The notes: generated by a model from the letters alone, not told the origin. A stretch of DNA of 64,000 nucleotides from Dyella japonica DSM 16301 (GCF_001010355.1 NZ_JPLA01000001.1:1-64000), one strand, 5' to 3'; shown: positions 36,133 through 44,443, numbered from the stretch's first letter. Numbers and translations: made by a program.

Positions 36133-37290
36133 GTGTCAATAAAATATGGCGTCACGTTGCAGGCAGGATCGCTTGGATTTTGTCTCGCTTTCGCTTTGCT
36201 CCTCGCTATGCCGTTTCCTGCGGTAGCGGGTCAGTCGCCCGTTGTTTCGACGGAGTTCATTGCAACGCGCCCTCCGACCGCGCAATGCCATGCGGGCACC
36301 ATCGTTGAAACGCCGACAGGGCTGGTTGCGGCATGGTTCGGCGGCAAGCAGGAGCGCGATCCTAGCGTCGGCATCTGGGTATCCCGACAACTTTCCGGCC
36401 GTTGGACAAATCCGCGCGAGATCGCCAACGGCAAGCAGCCGGATGGTTCGCGGCTGCCCGCATGGAATCCCGTGCTCTTCCAGGTGACTGCGGGCAGGCT
36501 GATGCTTTTCTACAAGCTCGGCCCGGACCCGCAGCACTGGTGGGGCATGTGGATGACCTCCGATGACGATGGCGCCACCTGGTCCGCACCACGGCGACTG
36601 GCGCACGGCATCCTCGGTCCGATCAAGAACAAGCCCATCGAACTGCCCAATGGCGACATCCTCAGCCCGTCCAGCACAGAACTGGGCGGCTGGCGGGTCC
36701 ATGTCGAGCGATCGACGGACCATGGCCAAACCTGGACGGCCAGCAGCGATATCTCATCCAGCGGCATCGACGCGATCCAACCGAGTCTGCTGCGCAAGCA
36801 GGATGGCAGCATCGAGGCCATCGGCCGGACGCGGCAAGGACATTTGTTCTGGTCGCAGTCCCTCGATGGCGGTCGCCAGTGGTCACCGCTGCGCCTGCTG
36901 GACGTGGCCAACCCCAACTCGGGCATCGACGCCGTAGCGCTGGCAGATGGCCGATATCTGCTCGTCTACAACCCAGCCTCTCCTGGCCCGCAGTGGTGGG
37001 ACGGGCGCGGAACACTGGCCGTGGCCATCAGCATCGACGGCCTGCACTGGCAGAGGGTGCTCACGCTCGAAGACAAGCCCGGCCAGGAGTACTCCTACCC
37101 GGCCGTGATCCAGGGGCGCGACGGACGGATCCATGTCCTATACACATGGCAGAGAACGCGCATGCGGCATGTAGTGATAGATCCTGCCTTGCTGCGCGCA
37201 GCGGTACTGCCGACCGGTAAGCCCGGCAAGTCGTCCGGCTCAAGCTCGAACCTTGAGCCTTTAAGCGGCCTCAATCAGACGGCCAAGTGA
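36133..37290 (+). CDS. BNR-repeat / sialidase-fold protein (BNR_2 family), secreted
   Basis: The start is GTG 36133; the 385-residue product has a signal peptide (about 1-33, AVAG-Q). It is of the predicted-neuraminidase group (COG4692-like): CHAGTIVETPTGLVAAWFGG, TSDDDGATWSAPRRL and STDHGQTWTASSDI are Asp-box-type SxDxGxTW repeats of a six-bladed propeller. Many members of this group are not proven sialidases, and I do not see the full arginine triad of GH33. Plant N-glycans lack sialic acid, so the substrate is open: animal glycans, or another acidic or deoxy sugar. A 627-base gap separates it from the TonB receptor gene. Confidence 0.8.
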   Translation: MSIKYGVTLQAGSLGFCLAFALLLAMPFPAVAGQSPVVSTEFIATRPPTAQCHAGTIVETPTGLVAAWFGGKQERDPSVGIWVSRQLSGRWTNPREIANGKQPDGSRLPAWNPVLFQVTAGRLMLFYKLGPDPQHWWGMWMTSDDDGATWSAPRRLAHGILGPIKNKPIELPNGDILSPSSTELGGWRVHVERSTDHGQTWTASSDISSSGIDAIQPSLLRKQDGSIEAIGRTRQGHLFWSQSLDGGRQWSPLRLLDVANPNSGIDAVALADGRYLLVYNPASPGPQWWDGRGTLAVAISIDGLHWQRVLTLEDKPGQEYSYPAVIQGRDGRIHVLYTWQRTRMRHVVIDPALLRAAVLPTGKPGKSSGSSSNLEPLSGLNQTAK

Positions 37291-37407
37291 GACCCAGTCG
37301 TCGTAATGACAGCTCCGTGCAGGGTAGGGCGGACGAGCAGGAATCCCCGGGGAAAGAACCACTTAGATGGCAAGTTGCCGCCTGCAGCGCCGCTTTTTGT
37401 CAGCATT

Positions 37408-37420
37408 GTTGCAATGCAAC
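37408..37420. promoter_or_regulatory. Second palindrome upstream of the TonB receptor promoter
   Basis: GTTGCA-A-TGCAAC is a perfect 13-base dyad ending directly before the proposed -35 hexamer at 37421. It could be an activator site or an operator of a LacI-type regulator; no cognate gene is visible in the window. Confidence 0.4.
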
Positions 37421-37480
37421 TTGCATCGATCCAGATTCGGCTTATAAGTAAGTCAAATATGAACTACTAGTTCGTATATG
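37421..37480 (+). promoter_or_regulatory. Promoter and candidate IclR operator 2 of the TonB receptor
   Basis: TTGCAT (37421-37426), 16 bases and TATAAG (37443-37448) form a plausible sigma70 promoter. Just downstream, ATATGAACT (37457-37465), ACT, AGTTCGTAT (37469-37477) is a dyad with one mismatch. CAAATATGAACT at 37454-37465 is identical to the minus strand of operator 1. The site would cover the start of transcription. From there to the receptor ATG is a leader of roughly 460 bases. Confidence 0.6.
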
Positions 37481-37917
37481 AATCTCTTCTCGCAAGGGAG
37501 CGAGACGAGGAGCGGGGCAGGGATGGGGCGTGCGGGCAAGGGCTACGCGCGGCGACAAACGATACAGCCGTGCAGCATCCGCGATCTGCGTCACGGTGAA
37601 CGAATTGGCCGATGCAGAGCAAGCGTCATGAATCGCTGTTGGCTGTCATTCACGCCCGGACATTGAAGAGGACACATGAGCAAGAGCTGTTCTTGCGCAG
37701 GAAGGACAGCGGCAACAACAGGCAGTGGATGGCATGCATCAAGCCGTCTCGCCGCCTGGTCATGGGCAGGATGCATTGAAGCGTCTGTTCCGGGATGGGG
37801 ACCGCGTGAGCGGACCGGGACGGGCGAGTGAACACAGCGCACAAGAAGTGAATAGAGCTGCTGGGCGCAAAGCTCCACAGCAATCACACCATTGAAGCTT
37901 TACGGGGAGGGTTAACC
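37481..37917 (+). other. Long leader region before the TonB receptor gene, no convincing gene
   Basis: I see no known riboswitch or RNA family here. One small ORF (37676-37831, 51 codons, with AGAGGA upstream) has low-complexity composition and no recognisable similarity. Part of this region could encode a leader RNA, but nothing in the sequence proves it. Confidence 0.4.
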
Positions 37918-40900
37918 ATGAACAGAATCCGTTTGCGACGCAGCGTACTTGCCACTTCGATGGCGCTGGCGCTTTTCACGCCACTTGCTTTTGCACAGTC
38001 GACATCGGCCGGTAGCGATCAGTCGTCCTCGCAGCAGGCATCCGCGGATGCGAAGACATCCAGCAAGGCCGACAAGACCGTCGAATTGCAGGGTGTCACC
38101 GTCACCGGCTCGATGATTCCGCGCGCGCAAGTCGAGGGCCCGGCCCCCGTGGTTTCCATCACCGCGCAGGAGATTAAGGACCAGGGCTATACCACGCTGT
38201 GGGAGTTCCTTGATTCGTTGCCGCAGGTGGGTCAGCAGACTTCGGATCCGGCGTCCTGGGGTTCGAGCTCCGTCAATGCGCGCTCGGTCAACCTGCGCGG
38301 CGTCGGCCCCGGTTTCAGCCTGCTGTTGATCGATGGCCATCGCGTGGTGGATTACCCGCAGCCGCTCAACAAGCAGAGCAATTTCCAGAACTACAACAAC
38401 CTTCCCATCGGCATGATCGACCATGTCGAAGTGCTGGCCTCCGGCGCCTCGTCGATCTACGGTTCGGATGCGGTGGCAGGCGTGATCAACGTGATCCTGA
38501 AGAAGAATTATCAGGGTGACGAACTGCAGATCACCGGCGGTGGCGCCACTCGCGGTGGCCGCGACTACGGCGACATCAATTTCTTCGGCGGCCATTCCGG
38601 CAGCAACTGGCACATCCTCTACAACCTCGAGCAGTCCAATCGCACGGCGCTGTGGGGCAAGGATCGTCCGTATCAGGATTCGGTGTCCGACGCCGGCTAC
38701 GGTGCCTGGGGCCCGGCGTCGCGCATGTTCGGTTATCAGTACGACGCTGCCGGCGCCATCGCGCTCTCGGCAACGGATGCCAATGGCCACTACATCACGC
38801 CGCCGGCCGGCACCTGCTCGAAGTTCACCAACTCGCAGCTGAGTCAGTCGCATTCGGTCACCACCAACGGCACCCAGATCGCCAGCATCACCAACAACGG
38901 TTACTACTGTTCGCAGCCCGCGCTGTTCCAGAACTGGGTGCTGACGCCCGGCAGCCGCAGCCAGAACGGTTACCTGGCCGGTGAGTACGATTTCAGCAAT
39001 GGCTTGCAGCTGTACGGTTCGGCCGCTCTCTACGACACCACCGGCATCTCCAACACCCAGTTGCCCGTGGAAGTGACCGGCCAGTTTTACGACCAGAGCA
39101 CGGGGCAGGTGATCAACCAGGGCATTCGCCAGTTGACCGCGCAGGAGATGGGCACGGCGGCCAACACGCATGACCGCGAGCAGAACTGGAACCTGCAGGT
39201 GGGCCTGCGCGGCACGATGTTCGACAACCGGTTCAACTGGGATTTGAACCTCAATAGCCAGAAGTACACGGTGCGCGAAGACTATACGGGCATCAACGTC
39301 GCGGGCATGAACAACTTCTTCCTCGGCAAGCAGCAGGGCACCACCGCCGACGGCCTGCCGATCTACAACATGAACTGGCAGCAGTGGTGGAATCCGATCA
39401 CGCCGCAGCAGTACGGCCAGTTCGCGGTCAACGGCGAAAACACCTCGTCCTCGTGGCTGGACCAGGCGCAGTTCCGCATCAACGGCGATCTGTTCAAGTT
39501 GCCGTGGGTGGACGAGTCGGTGGGTTGGGCGGCGGTGCTCGAAGCCGCGCACAACGGCTTCCTGCTTTCGCCCGATCCGCGCTCTGCTGATCCGACCACG
39601 TTCCAGAATCCGTTCGGCGCGTATCTCACCGGTGGCGGCACGCGCCAGCGCTTCTCGCTGGGCACCGAGTTCCGCGTGCCGATTCTCGATACCTTGACCT
39701 GGACCATTTCCGGCCGCGGCGACAAGTACAACGACGCCAGCATGGCCGACGTCGCCAAAACCTGGGGCACGGGCCTGGAGTACCGTCCGTACGAAGGCCT
39801 GCTGCTGCGCGGCAGCTACGGCACCAACTTCAAGGCGCCGGACATGCAGGCCATCTACCTGACCGGCTCGACCTCGCCGGTGGGTGATTACATCGACCCC
39901 CTGCAGTGCATCAACGCGATCAAGTCCGGCCAGTCCAACAGCACCTGGTGCAGCCTCGTGCAGCGCCCAACCTCGCAGTACTACAACTTGAACACCAACG
40001 GCAGCCGCCTGCTCGAGCCGCAGACCGGCCACTCCTGGACCTACGGTTTCGTGTGGCAGATCCCGGGCGTGCAGGGCTTGTCGGTGTCGGCCGACTACTG
40101 GCACATGGGCGTGGACAACGCGATCGAATATCTCGACAAGGACACCGTGCTGGTCGACGAAGCCGGTTGCCTTACCGGTCTGCAGGCCAACGGCACGTCG
40201 GCGCTTTCGCCGTATACGGCGCACGTGCCGGGTTCGGCGTATTGCCAGATGGTGACCCAGATGGTCCAGCGCAACGCCGCTGGCCAGATCATCTCGGAGG
40301 AGTCCGGCCCGATCAACGAAGCGTCGCTGTACGTCAGCGGCATCGATGCCTCGCTCGACTACAAGTTCCACACCGAGAACTACGGCAACTTCCGCGCCAA
40401 CATCAACTACACCGACAACCTCTCGTACAAGCAGCGCGTGCTCGCGTCGGACCCGCTGCAGAACACCCGCTACAACAATGTGGCGAGCCGCATGACCTGG
40501 ATCGCCGACTGGACCAAGGGCGACTGGAACGTGTCGATCTCCGGTGTGCGCGACGGCAGCATGCGCGCTCCGAACTACGCTGGTTGCGTGGTGCTTCCCA
40601 ATGGCATCCAGCCGGGCATGGTCAACGTGCAGAACGGCAGCGAGTCGATCAGCACGGGCGTGTGCCAGGTCACCCAGGATGGCAATCCGGTCGCCGTGGA
40701 TTCGGCCACGTATCGCGGCAGGACGCCGGTGTGGATCACCTGGAACACGGCGATCGGCTGGCAGATGAATCCGGACACGATGTTGAAGCTCACCGTTTCC
40801 AACATCTTCGACAAGGTCGGCGCGATCCCGTACTACGCCGGCGGCTTCGAGTTCGTCACGACCGGTCAGACCGCCGATGAATACAACGGCCGCGAGATCT

Positions 40901-40929
40901 TCCTCACGTTCGATTACAAGTTCAAGTAA
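37918..40929 (+). CDS. TonB-dependent outer-membrane receptor, probable N-glycan importer
   Basis: ATG 37918 follows GGGGAGG at good spacing; 1003 residues. A signal peptide (about 1-26, AFA-Q) is followed by a Ser/Ala-rich linker, a TonB-box-like segment (VELQGVTVTGS near 57), the plug domain (about 65-185: VVSITAQEI, NLRGVGPGFSLLLIDGHRV, IYGSDAVAGVINVILKK) and a large barrel ending in an aromatic-rich FDYKFK. The size and lack of an N-terminal signalling extension fit the carbohydrate-uptake receptors of Xanthomonadales. It would import oligosaccharides across the outer membrane with TonB-ExbBD energy. It shares an operator-like site with iclR/fucP. Confidence 0.93.
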   Translation: MNRIRLRRSVLATSMALALFTPLAFAQSTSAGSDQSSSQQASADAKTSSKADKTVELQGVTVTGSMIPRAQVEGPAPVVSITAQEIKDQGYTTLWEFLDSLPQVGQQTSDPASWGSSSVNARSVNLRGVGPGFSLLLIDGHRVVDYPQPLNKQSNFQNYNNLPIGMIDHVEVLASGASSIYGSDAVAGVINVILKKNYQGDELQITGGGATRGGRDYGDINFFGGHSGSNWHILYNLEQSNRTALWGKDRPYQDSVSDAGYGAWGPASRMFGYQYDAAGAIALSATDANGHYITPPAGTCSKFTNSQLSQSHSVTTNGTQIASITNNGYYCSQPALFQNWVLTPGSRSQNGYLAGEYDFSNGLQLYGSAALYDTTGISNTQLPVEVTGQFYDQSTGQVINQGIRQLTAQEMGTAANTHDREQNWNLQVGLRGTMFDNRFNWDLNLNSQKYTVREDYTGINVAGMNNFFLGKQQGTTADGLPIYNMNWQQWWNPITPQQYGQFAVNGENTSSSWLDQAQFRINGDLFKLPWVDESVGWAAVLEAAHNGFLLSPDPRSADPTTFQNPFGAYLTGGGTRQRFSLGTEFRVPILDTLTWTISGRGDKYNDASMADVAKTWGTGLEYRPYEGLLLRGSYGTNFKAPDMQAIYLTGSTSPVGDYIDPLQCINAIKSGQSNSTWCSLVQRPTSQYYNLNTNGSRLLEPQTGHSWTYGFVWQIPGVQGLSVSADYWHMGVDNAIEYLDKDTVLVDEAGCLTGLQANGTSALSPYTAHVPGSAYCQMVTQMVQRNAAGQIISEESGPINEASLYVSGIDASLDYKFHTENYGNFRANINYTDNLSYKQRVLASDPLQNTRYNNVASRMTWIADWTKGDWNVSISGVRDGSMRAPNYAGCVVLPNGIQPGMVNVQNGSESISTGVCQVTQDGNPVAVDSATYRGRTPVWITWNTAIGWQMNPDTMLKLTVSNIFDKVGAIPYYAGGFEFVTTGQTADEYNGREIFLTFDYKFK

Positions 40930-40977
40930 GCCCGTGTTTCCCTGCCTGCTGCAGGCATGATTCTCCCCGCGTCTGAC

Positions 40978-41008
40978 GGGCCGGCCTCGGCACTGCCGAG
41001 GTCGGCCC
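40978..41008 (+). terminator. Terminator hairpin after the TonB receptor gene
   Basis: GGGCCGGCCTCGGC (40978-40991), loop ACT, GCCGAGGTCGGCCC (40995-41008): a 14-base stem with one mismatch, 49 bases after the stop and without a U-tract. It may partly insulate the third fucosidase. Confidence 0.65.
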
Positions 41009-41084
41009 GCTCATGACCACGACGGCAGGGGAGGCGCATTCAAGATGACGGGCGCCTTCCGGTGTGGATCAAGGAGTAGGGCGT

Positions 41085-42755
41085 ATGGCGTGGTGGAAGA
41101 AGGGCACTCGCGAAAGCCGTGCGGTCGTTTCACAGCGTGGCCACCGTTGGTTGGGCATGGCTTGCGCGCTATGCACGACAACCGCCGTCGCCGGCAATTC
41201 ACCACCAGGTTTTGCGCCACCGGATGCAGTAACCATCGAACGACAATGGGAGGATGCGAACCGTCCGTTTGATGGCGCGCGCCAAGCCGTGCTTGCGCAA
41301 ACACATAAAGCAGCCTGGCAAGGCCCCATGTCGCCGGACTGGAAAAGCCTCACCGCCTATCGCACGCCAGCGTGGTACCAGGATGCCAAGTTCGGCATCT
41401 TCATCCATTGGGGCGTGTACTCCGTCGCGGCGTACAAGGGCGAATGGTATCCACGCCATATGTACGAACGCAGCGGCGAGTACGCCAACTACTACCAGCA
41501 TCAGGTCAGCACCTATGGAGCGATGCCGCAGGTCGGCTACAAGGATCTGATTCCACGCTTCAAGGCAGAGCATTTCGATCCGCAAGCGTGGGCAGCCTTA
41601 TTCCACGCGGCAGGCGCACGTTACGTGGTTCCCGTGGCCGAACACCACGACGGCTTCGCCATGTACGACTCCAAGCTATCGGATTGGACGGCCGTCAAGA
41701 TGGGACCGCATCGCGACGTGATCGGCGAGCTGGCCAAGGCGATCCGCGCGCAAGGCATGAAACTGGGCTTGTCGTCCCATCGCGCGGAACACGATTGGTT
41801 CTACGAATACGGCCGCAGCTTCGACTCGGACGTCAACGATCCCAAGTACGCCGCTCTGTACGGACCGGCACATCCGACCGAGTCGGCCAAGGGCGCCGAT
41901 GGCAAGGACGTCGACTGGACCTTTGTTTCGGACGCCTATCTCAACGACTGGCTCGCACGCTCCTCCGAAATCGTGCAGGACTACCACCCGGATCTGATGT
42001 ATTTCGATTGGTGGGTCGGTCAGCCGCGCTTCCGCGGCGCGCTCGCCGAATTTGCCGCCTTCTACTACAACCAGGCGGCGTCGCGTGACCAGGGCGTGGT
42101 GCTCAACTACAAGCTCGACAACATGATGCCCGGCACCGGCACCTTGAATATCGAGCGAGGGCAGGCCGCCGATATCCTCGCGCAACCATGGCAAACCGAA
42201 ACCTCTGTCAGTCCCGACTCCTGGGGCTACGCCGAAGGCGACACCTACAAGTCACCCGACGAAATCGTGCAGCTGCTCGCCGACGTGGTGAGCAAGAACG
42301 GCAACCTGCTGTTGAACATCGGCCCCAAAGCCGATGGCACGATCCCCGACGAGGCCAAAAGCATCCTGCTGTCCGTGGGCCAATGGCTGAAGCTCAACGG
42401 CGAAGCCATCTACGGCTCCCGCCCATGGCAACACTTCGGCGAAGGCCCCACCCAAGTCGCCGCCGGCATCATGCAGGACACCAAGACCAAGCCGTACACC
42501 CCCGAAGACTTCCGCTTCACCACCCGCGACGGCCACCTCTATGCCATCGAGATGGAGTGGCCTGCGAATGGCCAGGTCGTGATTCACTCCATCACGCCAA
42601 CCATGGCGGTTCGGAAAGTGACACTGTTGGCCACAGGTGCCGCGATCGCTTCCCAGCAGAAAGCGGACGGCTTGCATCTACAGGTGCCGAGCCAGCCTGC
42701 GGGCGTGCATGCGTATGTTTATCGCATTGACGCTCAGGCGGCTGGGCATCCGTAA
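41085..42755 (+). CDS. GH29 alpha-L-fucosidase 3, secreted
   Basis: ATG 41085 with AAGGAG 8 bases upstream gives 556 residues; the N-terminus is basic with a moderately hydrophobic stretch (about 28-43), so export is likely although the signal is unusually long. The catalytic domain has AKFGIFIHWGVYSVAAY, VPVAEHHDGFAMYDS, SSHRAEHDWFYEYGR and nucleophile Asp308 in MYFDWWVG. It is a paralogue of the fucosidase at 27052-28680, aligning over nearly the whole length, with differences before the first conserved block and in the loop around 268-283. Retention of two close paralogues suggests different linkages or expression. A small hairpin follows. Confidence 0.93.
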   Translation: MAWWKKGTRESRAVVSQRGHRWLGMACALCTTTAVAGNSPPGFAPPDAVTIERQWEDANRPFDGARQAVLAQTHKAAWQGPMSPDWKSLTAYRTPAWYQDAKFGIFIHWGVYSVAAYKGEWYPRHMYERSGEYANYYQHQVSTYGAMPQVGYKDLIPRFKAEHFDPQAWAALFHAAGARYVVPVAEHHDGFAMYDSKLSDWTAVKMGPHRDVIGELAKAIRAQGMKLGLSSHRAEHDWFYEYGRSFDSDVNDPKYAALYGPAHPTESAKGADGKDVDWTFVSDAYLNDWLARSSEIVQDYHPDLMYFDWWVGQPRFRGALAEFAAFYYNQAASRDQGVVLNYKLDNMMPGTGTLNIERGQAADILAQPWQTETSVSPDSWGYAEGDTYKSPDEIVQLLADVVSKNGNLLLNIGPKADGTIPDEAKSILLSVGQWLKLNGEAIYGSRPWQHFGEGPTQVAAGIMQDTKTKPYTPEDFRFTTRDGHLYAIEMEWPANGQVVIHSITPTMAVRKVTLLATGAAIASQQKADGLHLQVPSQPAGVHAYVYRIDAQAAGHP

Positions 42756-42781
42756 GGCTTGGCAGAGCGACTGAGCTCGGA

Positions 42782-42799
42782 CAAGATCAATAGATCTTG
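42782..42799 (+). terminator. Hairpin after the third fucosidase gene
   Basis: CAAGATC (42782-42788), loop AATA, GATCTTG (42793-42799), 27 bases after the stop codon, in the last unique sequence before the phage remnant. Confidence 0.45.
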
Positions 42800-42882
42800 G
42801 ATCTGATTAGAAAGGCGGCCAAGAGGCTGAGTGGCAACGGGAAACGCCTGGGGTGGCACGACCAGGCCGGGCCGCGAGGTAG

Positions 42883-43395
42883 TGTCTTCATTTCGCATGG
42901 CGCTGTCTGGTACACGATGCATTCTCTGCGAGCGACGGTCGGTCGGCCCAACCTGGCACACCCGGCCAGTCGCGCGCCAAAAGCGCAGACGACGATTTAC
43001 GCCAAAGCGATTACGCCGCATGGATGAGGCCGCGAGTGAAGGGCATGCCCTGGACCGCGCCTGCGTACGACCAATTGCAGCCTCAGGGGGTGCCGGACCT
43101 GTTCTGCATCGCAGTGGATGACGGCCGCTGCACGTGCCACGCGGAACAGGGCACGAAATATGAGGTTGAGCCTGGCGTGTGTCGCGCTATCGCGCGTGAT
43201 GGCGTCTACAACCCCTTCCGCAAGCCGCTGGAGCACGTCTCGCCGCGAACTGGGCGGCAAGGCGAGGACAAGGGGGAGGGCGCTACAAAGGAGCAGCCGA
43301 CGGCTGTGGCTGGAGTGGGCGGCTACTGGCCTAAGCCGACGATCCCGCAGGACTACAGTCCGCCCGAACATCAAATCGCCACAGGGATGAACTAA
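42883..43395 (+). pseudogene. 5'-truncated zot (inovirus pI/morphogenesis protein) fragment
   Basis: The open frame from 42883 (after TAG 42880-42882) to the stop at 43393-43395 encodes about 170 residues without a credible start; an ATG at 43024 lies inside the conserved part. The pattern is that of the C-terminal, periplasmic part of Zot proteins of Xanthomonadales filamentous phages: a Ser/Pro/Gly-rich linker, then MRPRVKGMPWTAPAYD, a PDLFCIA-D-G-CTCHAEQGT strand pair with paired Cys, and VCRAIARDGVYNPFRKP. The N-terminal ATPase domain and most of the membrane region are missing. The stop overlaps the next small ORF (TAATG). Confidence 0.75.
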
Positions 43396-43496
43396 TGCCT
43401 ATCGTTGTATTGCTGGCAGAACTTGGCCTCATCCCCGAGGCGGTAGCCTCGGTGGTCGGAGCAATCGCTGGCTGCTATGCCATCTTGCACGCGTGA
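43395..43496 (+). CDS. Small hydrophobic protein, 33 residues, coupled to zot
   Basis: The ATG at 43395 uses the last base of the zot stop (TAATG), a classical re-initiation junction. The product (starting MPIVVLLAEL, ending CYAILHA) is hydrophobic from end to end and would span the membrane once. Filamentous phages encode very small hydrophobic proteins, but in this position after zot I do not recognise a family. It could also be a remnant of a longer gene. Confidence 0.4.
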   Translation: MPIVVLLAELGLIPEAVASVVGAIAGCYAILHA

Positions 43497-43627
43497 CGGG
43501 CGATGAGGACGGCATTGCAGGTAAGGCGATCCTGAGGGGAGGGGCTTCTTATCGCGCTCGATTCTAGCCCGAGACGAAAGGCAGAGCATGACGTATTATC
43601 TGGACCTAAATCAGGGGAGATTTACGT

Positions 43628-44407
43628 ATGTCGCCGCTAAAGACAAGAGAGTGGATTCTTATTATTGCAATAATCGTCTGCGTGGAGGCGTTTATTGCCT
43701 ATGTGAGCGAGATGCATCAGCGCTCGGTCTCAGCACTTAACTATGTAACCTTTGCGGCGACCATTGTATCGATCGTCCTCGCGGTCATTGCAATCCTCCT
43801 ATCCGTAGTTACAACTTACGCCGACAAAAACACCTCTATTAGCCTCCGAGATAACGTGGATTCTCTCGGGAAGAAACTTGTCGTTCTGGATCAGATCTCC
43901 GAGAAAGTGGAGGGTCTTCGCAATGACAGCAAAGAGACCGCTCGACGCCTCGATAGCATTGAGAAGTCCCAACAAAGGGACTATGGAAAAGAGGTTGACG
44001 CGAACGTCCAGGGACCTGCTCCGAAGGCCGGGAAGGTTGGACTGAACTATCTGTTGGGCAACTCGACAACAAGCACGATCTATGCGTGCGCCTGCTTATA
44101 TATCGCGCATAAGCACGCACCGCTAAAGGCAACGAGTTCTATTCCCACGGTGTTCGAGGAAGACTCGTCGATCAAGCACTTCGAGGGGAAGACGCTCGGA
44201 GAACTCTTGAAATACTACTCGCAGCCACTCTTCTACCTTTTGCTGATGCTTGAAATTTTGACACAGGACAGTGACGGAACAATTATTTTTCCTGGCGATT
44301 TCAAGGACATAGTGACTCGTCGACTGAAGCCTTTTTTGGATGATGATAATTTCGACAACATCCAGGAGGATGCGAAATATTTGCTGGACGAGCTCGCAAA
44401 GCTTTAG
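43628..44407 (+). CDS. Two-TM protein of unknown function, AT-rich cargo gene
   Basis: ATG 43628 has GGGGAG upstream; 259 residues. Two N-terminal membrane helices (about 9-27 and 39-63) are followed by a probable coiled coil (about 70-118, with LRDNVDSLGKKL and SKETARRLDSIEKS), then a soluble C-terminal domain (about 135-259) with Leu-rich helices and acidic patches. I recognise no family. Codon use is clearly more AT-rich than the neighbours, as expected for a horizontally acquired gene. It lies inside the dif-associated phage remnant where inoviruses often carry cargo; a membrane-anchored effector or superinfection-exclusion role is possible but purely inference. Confidence 0.7.
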   Translation: MSPLKTREWILIIAIIVCVEAFIAYVSEMHQRSVSALNYVTFAATIVSIVLAVIAILLSVVTTYADKNTSISLRDNVDSLGKKLVVLDQISEKVEGLRNDSKETARRLDSIEKSQQRDYGKEVDANVQGPAPKAGKVGLNYLLGNSTTSTIYACACLYIAHKHAPLKATSSIPTVFEEDSSIKHFEGKTLGELLKYYSQPLFYLLLMLEILTQDSDGTIIFPGDFKDIVTRRLKPFLDDDNFDNIQEDAKYLLDELAKL

Positions 44408-44443
44408 GTCGTGTAGGCGCACACGTTGGCCGGACGGCTTCTG

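Noticed and set aside
37676-37831. 51-codon ORF in the TonB receptor leader
   Set aside because: Has a ribosome-binding-like AGAGGA but low-complexity composition and no recognisable similarity; kept only as a note in the leader entry.
37912-40371. 819-codon minus-strand ORF opposite the TonB receptor
   Set aside because: Shadow of the receptor gene; composition lacks protein-like pattern.
43586-43613. Possible second, left-hand dif-like copy (GCATGACGTATTAT then CTAAAT)
   Set aside because: Only scattered similarity; the XerD arm is broken by extra bases and the XerC arm is absent. Not enough to call an attachment site.
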